A stretch of 64,000 nt of DNA from assembly GCF_002234915.1 (NCBI RefSeq), contig NZ_NEWD01000038.1, positions 160,500 to 224,499 of the forward strand, written 5' to 3'. Positions within the stretch are counted from its first letter, which is position 1, and the number at the start of each line of letters is the position of its first letter. Shown in pieces: positions 60,871-64,000 of the stretch. The notes under the pieces are model-generated. The model made no database searches. It worked only from the letters and a program-made list of their open reading frames with translations, and was not told the DNA's origin. The position numbers and the translations under genes are program-made. The stretch comes from Bifidobacterium vansinderenii (GTDB taxonomy: Bacteria > Actinomycetota > Actinomycetes > Actinomycetales > Bifidobacteriaceae).

Positions 60871-61491
60871 GTGAGCAACACGTTTGCGCCTCTGCCCGTC
60901 ATGGCCGGAGAGGACATGCCTGCGGGGCCCGTCGATCCGATTTTCAACAGGCTTCTCAAGGACCGCATCATTTGGATGGGTGAGGAAGTCAAGGATGATA
61001 TGGCCAATCGCATCTGCGCACAGATGCTGATGCTCGCGGCCGAGGATCCGAAGAAGGACATCTGGCTGTACATCAATTCTCCTGGCGGCTCCATCACCGC
61101 CGGTATGGCCATCTACGACACCATGCAGCTCATCGAGCCGGATGTCGCCACCGTGGCGGTCGGCATGGCCGCGTCCATGGGACAGTTCCTGCTGTCCAGT
61201 GGTACGCCGGGCAAGCGTTTCATTACGTCCCACGCCCGTGTGCTGATGCATCAGCCGTCCGGCGGCGTCGGCGGCACTTCCACCGACGTGCGTATCAGCG
61301 CCGAACTCATCATGGACATGAAGAAGACGCTGTCCGAACTCACCGCCCAGCAGACCGGCCACACGGTGGAGGAGATCTACCGTGACAACGAGTACGATCA
61401 CTGGTTCACCGCACAGCAGGCACTGGAATACGGTTTCGTCGACAAGATCGTGACCACGCCGGGCACCATGAGCACACAGAAGGGTGAATGA
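60871..61491 (+). CDS. clpP1: ATP-dependent Clp protease proteolytic subunit 1
   Basis: This 206-aa serine protease subunit has its catalytic triad at Ser102 (GMAASMGQF), His127 (LMHQPSG) and Asp176 (EYDHWF). It is co-transcribed with a second clpP, and in actinobacteria the two proteins form a mixed tetradecamer. GTG 60871 follows AAGGAGACAAG. TAGTCT at 60832-60837 is a possible -10; a weak CGC-N5-GCC near 60791 could be a ClgR-type site, but I would not rely on it. Confidence 0.95.
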   Translation: MSNTFAPLPVMAGEDMPAGPVDPIFNRLLKDRIIWMGEEVKDDMANRICAQMLMLAAEDPKKDIWLYINSPGGSITAGMAIYDTMQLIEPDVATVAVGMAASMGQFLLSSGTPGKRFITSHARVLMHQPSGGVGGTSTDVRISAELIMDMKKTLSELTAQQTGHTVEEIYRDNEYDHWFTAQQALEYGFVDKIVTTPGTMSTQKGE

Positions 61492-61492
61492 T

Positions 61493-62146
61493 ATGGCATC
61501 CGAAGAAGCACAGTACATCGCACGAGCCCAGCGTCTTGCCGGCGGCATGCCGCAGGCCCGCTACATTCTTCCCCAGTTCGAGGAGAAGACGCCGTACGGG
61601 TTCAAGCGTCAGGATCCCTACACCAAGCTGTTCGAGGATCGCATCATCTTCATGGGCGTGCAGGTCGACGACACCTCTGCCGACGACATCATGGCGCAGC
61701 TTCTGGTTCTGGAAAGCCAGGATCCGAACCGTGACGTGATGATGTACATCAATTCCCCCGGTGGTTCCATGACGGCCATGACCGCCATCTACGACACCAT
61801 GCAGTACATCAAGCCGGACGTTCAGACCGTCTGCCTCGGACAGGCGGCCTCCGCCGCCGCCATCCTGCTCGCTGCAGGTACTCACGGCAAGCGTCTGATG
61901 CTGCCGAACGCCCGCGTGCTGATCCACCAGCCCGCCATGGGACAGGATTTCGGTAAGGCAACCGAGATCGAGATTCAGGCACGTGAGATGCTGCGTCTGC
62001 GCACCTGGCTCGAGGAGACCCTGGCCAAGCACACCGGTCAGGACATCGAGAAGATCCGCAAGGACATCGAGGTCGACACGATCCTCACCGCTCCGCAGGC
62101 AAAGGAATACGGCATCGTGGACGAGGTGCTCGAAACCCGCCAGTAA
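61493..62146 (+). CDS. clpP2: ATP-dependent Clp protease proteolytic subunit 2
   Basis: This 217-aa second ClpP has its triad at Ser120 (LGQAASAA), His145 (LIHQPAMG) and Asp195 (EVDTILTA). An N-terminal extension of about 40 residues ([16 protein letters not shown]) is usual for actinobacterial ClpP2 and is processed in relatives. ATG 61493 starts one base after the clpP1 stop, with AAGGGTG upstream. Confidence 0.95.
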   Translation: MASEEAQYIARAQRLAGGMPQARYILPQFEEKTPYGFKRQDPYTKLFEDRIIFMGVQVDDTSADDIMAQLLVLESQDPNRDVMMYINSPGGSMTAMTAIYDTMQYIKPDVQTVCLGQAASAAAILLAAGTHGKRLMLPNARVLIHQPAMGQDFGKATEIEIQAREMLRLRTWLEETLAKHTGQDIEKIRKDIEVDTILTAPQAKEYGIVDEVLETRQ

Positions 62147-62159
62147 GGCGAATACAACA

Positions 62160-62197
62160 GAGGCCGAGACGTCTTTCATGGACGTCCCGGCCTCTTT
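62160..62197 (+). terminator. Terminator between clpP2 and clpX
   Basis: GAGGCCGAGACGTC (62160-62173) pairs with GACGTCCCGGCCTC (62181-62194) with one wobble, followed by TTT. clpX would then depend on readthrough or on a separate promoter in the next 35 bases. Confidence 0.8.
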
Positions 62198-62232
62198 GCG
62201 AATCAAATACGTCGACGTCAAGGAAAGATTCC

Positions 62233-63537
62233 ATGGGACGAGTAGTCAGCTACAGCGAAGACACTCCACGATGCACGTTCTGCGGCAAAAGCGAGCATCA
62301 GGTGCATAAACTGGTCACCGGCCCGGGAGCCGCCATCTGCGATGAATGCATAGAACTGTGCGTCGACATCATTTCCGATGAACGGCGAGACGACGCCGAG
62401 ACGAATGCGTTGCGTCTGCCATACCCCAGACAGATATTCGAATACCTTGATCGTTACGTCGTCGGGCAGAAGGAGACCAAACGCACGTTGTCGGTGGCCG
62501 TCTACAACCACTACAAACGCGTGAACATGAGCCTTCGGGAAAAAGCCGAGGCGTTGTCCGCACGACGGAACCATGCACGGAATCCCTTCGCGGACGTTGA
62601 AGTGGCCAAATCGAACATTCTGTTGCTTGGCCCCACCGGTGTGGGCAAGACCTATCTGGCGCAGACGCTGGCACGGGTCATGAACGTGCCGTTCATCATC
62701 GCCGACGCCACTACGCTGACCGAAGCCGGATACGTCGGCGACGATGTTGAGACCATATTGCAGCGTCTCATCCAGGCCGCCGACGGCGACGTGGAACGGG
62801 CCAGCAAGGGCATCATATACATCGACGAGATCGATAAGATCGCCCGGAAATCAGGGGAGAACACCTCCATCACCCGTGATGTCTCGGGGGAAGGCGTGCA
62901 ACAGGCGCTACTCAAGATCATCGAGGGAACCGTCGCCAACGTGCCCATGGAAGGCACCCGCAAACACAAGGATCTGGAAACGGTTCGCATCGATACCAAT
63001 GACATCCTGTTCATCTGCGGCGGCGCATTCGTGGGGCTCAAGGACATCATCGAGCAGCGTCTCGGAAAATACGAGAGCGGATTCAATTCGGCATGGCGGC
63101 AGACTCCGGTCCCGGATTCGGAGATCCTGCATCAGGTCAGCGCCGACGATCTGACCGAATTCGGACTGCTTCCGGAGTTCATAGGCCGCCTGCCCGTCGT
63201 CAGCGTGCTGGACGACCTGACGGAACAGGATCTGGAACAGATACTGCAATATCCGGCCAACGCGTTGGTCAAGCAATATCAGAAGCTGTTCTCCATCGAT
63301 GGGGTACGGCTTTCGTTCACGGACAAGGCCCTGTCCGCCATTGCGCACACGTCGGTATTGCGCGGCACCGGAGCAAGGGGACTGCGATCGATCATCGAGA
63401 AGACGTTGGAGGACATCATGTTCCAGCTGCCCGAACTGCACGACGTAGACGAAGTGATCGTGGACGAACGGTCCGTGCTGGAGCATGCCATGCCTCGTAT
63501 CGTCACTCGAGACAATACGATTCGCCGTCAGGCCTGA
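62233..63537 (+). CDS. clpX: ATP-dependent Clp protease ATP-binding subunit ClpX
   Basis: This 434-aa AAA+ unfoldase feeds substrates to ClpP. The N-terminal zinc domain has C14, C17, C36 and C39; Walker A GPTGVGKT is at 133-140, Walker [10 protein letters not shown] near 196, and sensor/arginine regions include LPEFIGRLP. In the ClpP-docking loop the usual IGF/LGF tripeptide reads SGF ([11 protein letters not shown]). ATG 62233 has GAAAGA upstream, a weak site. Confidence 0.94.
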   Translation: MGRVVSYSEDTPRCTFCGKSEHQVHKLVTGPGAAICDECIELCVDIISDERRDDAETNALRLPYPRQIFEYLDRYVVGQKETKRTLSVAVYNHYKRVNMSLREKAEALSARRNHARNPFADVEVAKSNILLLGPTGVGKTYLAQTLARVMNVPFIIADATTLTEAGYVGDDVETILQRLIQAADGDVERASKGIIYIDEIDKIARKSGENTSITRDVSGEGVQQALLKIIEGTVANVPMEGTRKHKDLETVRIDTNDILFICGGAFVGLKDIIEQRLGKYESGFNSAWRQTPVPDSEILHQVSADDLTEFGLLPEFIGRLPVVSVLDDLTEQDLEQILQYPANALVKQYQKLFSIDGVRLSFTDKALSAIAHTSVLRGTGARGLRSIIEKTLEDIMFQLPELHDVDEVIVDERSVLEHAMPRIVTRDNTIRRQA

Positions 63538-64000
63538 CTGTTTCCCATCCGTTCTTGTGGCGGATTCTTCGTAGAGGATTTGCGGTGGACGGGTTGATGG
63601 ACGGTTTCCGGTGTGACCCGTATAGCGTTTTCGTGTGGTGGGGCTTGGTTTTGTGTGTTTGCGACACGCCGGTGGATGCTTGTGTTTTCAGGGGTTTTGG
63701 GGTTGTGGTGGTGGTTGGGTTTGCGTTGTTGGGGTTTGGCGTGTAAGTTATTCACTCGTTGCCCGGCACGGCGGTGCTTCTCCTTCGGGGTTGTGCTTCT
63801 TGCCTGTGTGGTGGTGGTTTGAGAACTCAAGAGCGTGTTTTGTACTACTAAGTTTTGATTGCCAGTCCGGCCATGGCTCCCGTTTGTGGAGTGCTTTGAT
63901 AAGCTTGATTGTGGTCGGGTTTTTTGGAAGGATTGTGCGAGCATTGGCCGGGGTTTCCTGGTTGGTGTTTTGTCTGTCTTTTTCTTTTCTTTTTTTTCGA
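63538..64000 (+). promoter_or_regulatory. Non-coding end region: probable rRNA operon promoter and leader
   Basis: No gene is supported here. The plus strand is strongly G/T-rich from about 63620 to 63820. A good promoter, TTGCGT (63721-63726), a 17-base spacer and TAAGTT (63744-63749), is followed by TTTGAGAACTCAAGAGCGTG (63818-63837), which matches the antitermination/processing motif of actinobacterial rRNA leaders. The last 60 bases are T-rich. The 16S gene would begin just outside the window. Confidence 0.65.
63691..63734 (+). other. G-rich stretch with four G-runs
   Basis: G-runs at 63691-63694, 63699-63702, 63717-63719 and 63731-63734 could form a G-quadruplex, although one loop is long. 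It lies directly on and before the -35 of the rRNA-type promoter. Confidence 0.4.

Noticed and set aside
1..64000. CRISPR arrays, tRNA genes, insertion sequences or prophage
   Set aside because: No regularly spaced repeats, no tRNA-like cloverleaf in the gaps, and no transposase, integrase or phage structural genes were seen.

Overview
The window is a high-GC, gene-dense bacterial chromosome segment that I read as Bifidobacterium (Actinomycetota) or a close relative. The evidence is a pflB/pflA pair with no respiratory genes in view, several actinobacterial signature families (SepH, DUF4193, DUF3000, a DUF3516-type helicase), paired clpP1-clpP2, a gluABCD-type transporter, and an actinobacterial rRNA leader motif at the right edge. 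The call rests on protein and motif recognition; no search was run. I see no prophage, insertion sequence, CRISPR array or tRNA. This is mostly core genome with small accessory features.

Layout. 0-14 kb: the 3' part of parE, a hairpin carrying two DnaA-box-like sequences, an unrecognised 437-aa protein, a ribokinase-LacI regulator pair, the large helicase lhr, parC on the minus strand, and an alkaline-phosphatase-superfamily enzyme. 14-25 kb: sepH facing away from a DUF4193-dut pair, rel ((p)ppGpp synthetase/hydrolase), a DUF349 protein, hisS, aspS and a YbaK-like editing domain protein. 24-28 kb: a four-gene polar amino acid (glutamate-type) ABC transporter. 28-36.5 kb: a complete K+-stress system, a 30-codon membrane ORF followed by kdpF-A-B-C and then kdpD-E behind a terminator. 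36.5-48 kb: a UbiE-type methyltransferase, a frameshifted 5'-nucleotidase, a PPK2 kinase, a DUF3516 helicase, rarA, a deleted and frameshifted MFS transporter, an aminotransferase and a D-2-hydroxyacid dehydrogenase. 48-53.5 kb: metQ-metN-metI (minus), a cyclophilin, nadE and a 61-aa protein. 53.5-57 kb: pflB and pflA behind an array of TGTGA-N6-TCACA palindromes. 57-63.5 kb: DUF3000, ribonuclease D, trigger factor, clpP1, clpP2 and clpX. 63.5-64 kb: a G/T-rich stretch and what looks like the promoter and leader of an rRNA operon whose 16S gene lies outside.

How the genes fit together. Much of the window is housekeeping: chromosome topology (parE/parC), division control (sepH), stringent response (rel), aminoacylation (hisS, aspS), protein folding and turnover (tig, clpP1P2X) and NAD synthesis (nadE). 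Nutrient and ion uptake is represented by glu, met and kdp. Mixed-acid fermentation is represented by pflB/pflA, which yield acetyl-CoA and formate from pyruvate.

The most notable signals are regulatory. They are a terminator-like hairpin in the kdp leader directly before a small coupled membrane ORF, four CRP/GlxR-like palindromes before pflB with two of them forming the arms of a terminator, a perfect 18-bp operator-like palindrome at the start of the dehydrogenase transcript, and at least eight genes whose start codon sits 6-8 bases after a TAnnnT hexamer with no ribosome binding site, suggesting leaderless mRNAs. Two genes (5'-nucleotidase and MFS transporter) carry internal deletions that shift frame.
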